This document shows positions 5,673 through 6,485 of a stretch of DNA of 6,485 bases, piece after piece. The DNA is taken from assembly GCA_049294415.1 (NCBI GenBank), contig JBAQCS010000028.1, positions 1 to 6,485 on the forward strand, in the 5' to 3' direction. The DNA comes from JAEZRQ01 sp049294415 (GTDB lineage Bacteria > Patescibacteriota > Patescibacteriia > Patescibacteriales > UBA12465). Under the pieces are notes generated by a model that made no database searches, had not been told where the DNA came from, and saw nothing but the letters and a program-made list of their open reading frames with translations. The position numbers and the translations under genes are program-made. Every line of letters starts with the position of its first letter. The first letter of the stretch is position 1.

Positions 5673-6485
5673 TTAATCTACTTTTTCTACCAAAATATAA
5701 GTCTTTTTTTCAAGTAAACTTAAAATAATAACTAAATATGGACCACCCTCTTTAAGTTTTAATCTACCTCTTAAGTCATCAGAGGTTATTTTCAAATTCT
5801 TAACAACTATTTCGGTCTGATTTATTTTTTTAGTTTTCAAAACTTTTTGTAATTTTTTAACGGAGAATTCGCCAGCATCAATAACCTTAAAACGACGCAT
5901 AGCTCCTAAAAAATTATCTGTTACTAAATCGTCTGAGGTTAAATAAGAGGAATTAAAATCAATTTTAGTTAAATTAAATTGATTGGCTAATTGATTAATC
6001 AAATGAGCCTTACTAATAGCCTTATTCGGTTCATATAAATATTTTTTTAAACTGCTAACAGCTGCTTTTTCTTGGCCATCACCAGCAATAGAGTAAACTT
6101 CATCCTTATAAAAACAAGTAGCTAAGCGTTTGGTCTTTTTAAAGTCGCCAAACCATAACATCGCTACTTTACAATTATTATCTTCGGAAATTATTTCCAC
6201 CTCAGGCTGTTCTGGCAACAAATCTAACTCCTCATAGTCAAAGGCTGGTGAAATTTTAACAGCTACATTACTCGTAACCTGAAATAACTTAGGTAAAATC
6301 TCTAATAGGTTAGGAGAAGAGTTAAGCAGTGAACGTGTTTTAGTTTTACCATCACGATCACGGGCCGGATCAAGAAAAAAAGCATCAACCTTAACATCAA
6401 TATTATCATTAGCGTCTCCGACTCTAAATTCTACTTTATTACTAACACCATAAACTGCGGCGTTATGTTTAGCACACTCTACTTT
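5673..6485 (-). CDS. Class I SAM-dependent methyltransferase with THUMP-like C-terminal domain (5' end beyond window)
   Basis: The frame is open from the window edge at 6485 to the TAA at 5673-5675: the last 270 residues of a longer protein. A TTG at 6221 could be read as a start but is not, because family motifs continue upstream in the same frame. Seen (numbering from the edge): AKHNAAVYGV (5-14) and VEFRVGD (18-24), as in Rossmann-fold methyltransferases near the SAM-binding acidic residue; LDPARD (38-43) in the catalytic motif IV position; KISPAFD (77-83); EVEIIS followed by the conserved Cys105; YLYEPN (149-154); and a THUMP-like domain (about 197-270) including GRLKLKEGGPYL. The N-terminus is missing. 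Related proteins are annotated as methyltransferases of unknown substrate; RNA is plausible because THUMP-like modules and the TGS1-like NAAVYGV segment occur in RNA methyltransferases. It sits 123 bases upstream of the copper operon and is probably unrelated to it. No convincing terminator hairpin follows its stop. Confidence 0.85.
   Translation of the reverse strand, partial: KVECAKHNAAVYGVSNKVEFRVGDANDNIDVKVDAFFLDPARDRDGKTKTRSLLNSSPNLLEILPKLFQVTSNVAVKISPAFDYEELDLLPEQPEVEIISEDNNCKVAMLWFGDFKKTKRLATCFYKDEVYSIAGDGQEKAAVSSLKKYLYEPNKAISKAHLINQLANQFNLTKIDFNSSYLTSDDLVTDNFLGAMRRFKVIDAGEFSVKKLQKVLKTKKINQTEIVVKNLKITSDDLRGRLKLKEGGPYLVIILSLLEKKTYILVEKVD

Noticed and set aside
6219..6221. TTG as start codon of the methyltransferase
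   Set aside because: The frame stays open to the window edge and encodes conserved methyltransferase motifs upstream of this codon, so the gene is simply cut by the window.

Overview
The window is AT-rich, and all five genes that can be read lie on the minus strand, so transcription runs from high to low coordinates. All stop codons seen are TAA, no in-frame TGA occurs, and clear Shine-Dalgarno sequences are missing. The gene set includes a TauE-like membrane protein fused to HMA and cupredoxin modules and a methyltransferase with a THUMP-like C-terminus. Together these suggest a Candidate Phyla Radiation (Patescibacteria) genome or a similar uncultured lineage. That placement is inferred from style and gene architecture; no phylogenetic marker is present.

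Layout in transcription order. At 6485-5673 is the C-terminal 270 residues of a class I SAM-dependent methyltransferase of the THUMP-like type, cut by the window edge and probably unrelated to what follows. At 5672-5550 is an intergenic region with a near-consensus sigma-70-type promoter (TTGACG, 17 bp, TATCAT). Just downstream is a perfect 7-bp inverted repeat around a C5/G5 core, resembling a copper-sensor (CsoR-type) operator. Then follow four genes that look like one copper operon: a 143-residue exported protein with a Cys-Cys motif (5549-5118); a 621-residue fusion of HMA, TauE/DsbD-like membrane core, cupredoxin, Cys-rich linker and second cupredoxin (5051-3186); a 68-residue CopZ-like HMA chaperone (3167-2961); and a CopA-type Cu+ P1B-ATPase (2957 to beyond position 1, at least 985 residues).

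Working model (inference): copper relieves repression at the operator. The soluble HMA protein and the HMA domains fused to the two membrane proteins hand Cu(I) to the ATPase and to the TauE-like core, which move or bind it at the membrane. The two external Cys/Met cupredoxin domains, the Cys-rich linker and the small exported protein would bind copper outside the cytoplasm. Four HMA domains occur across three proteins. The part most worth study is the five-module fusion protein. No RNA genes, insertion sequences, CRISPR arrays or origins were found, and no stretch over 300 bases lacks a gene.
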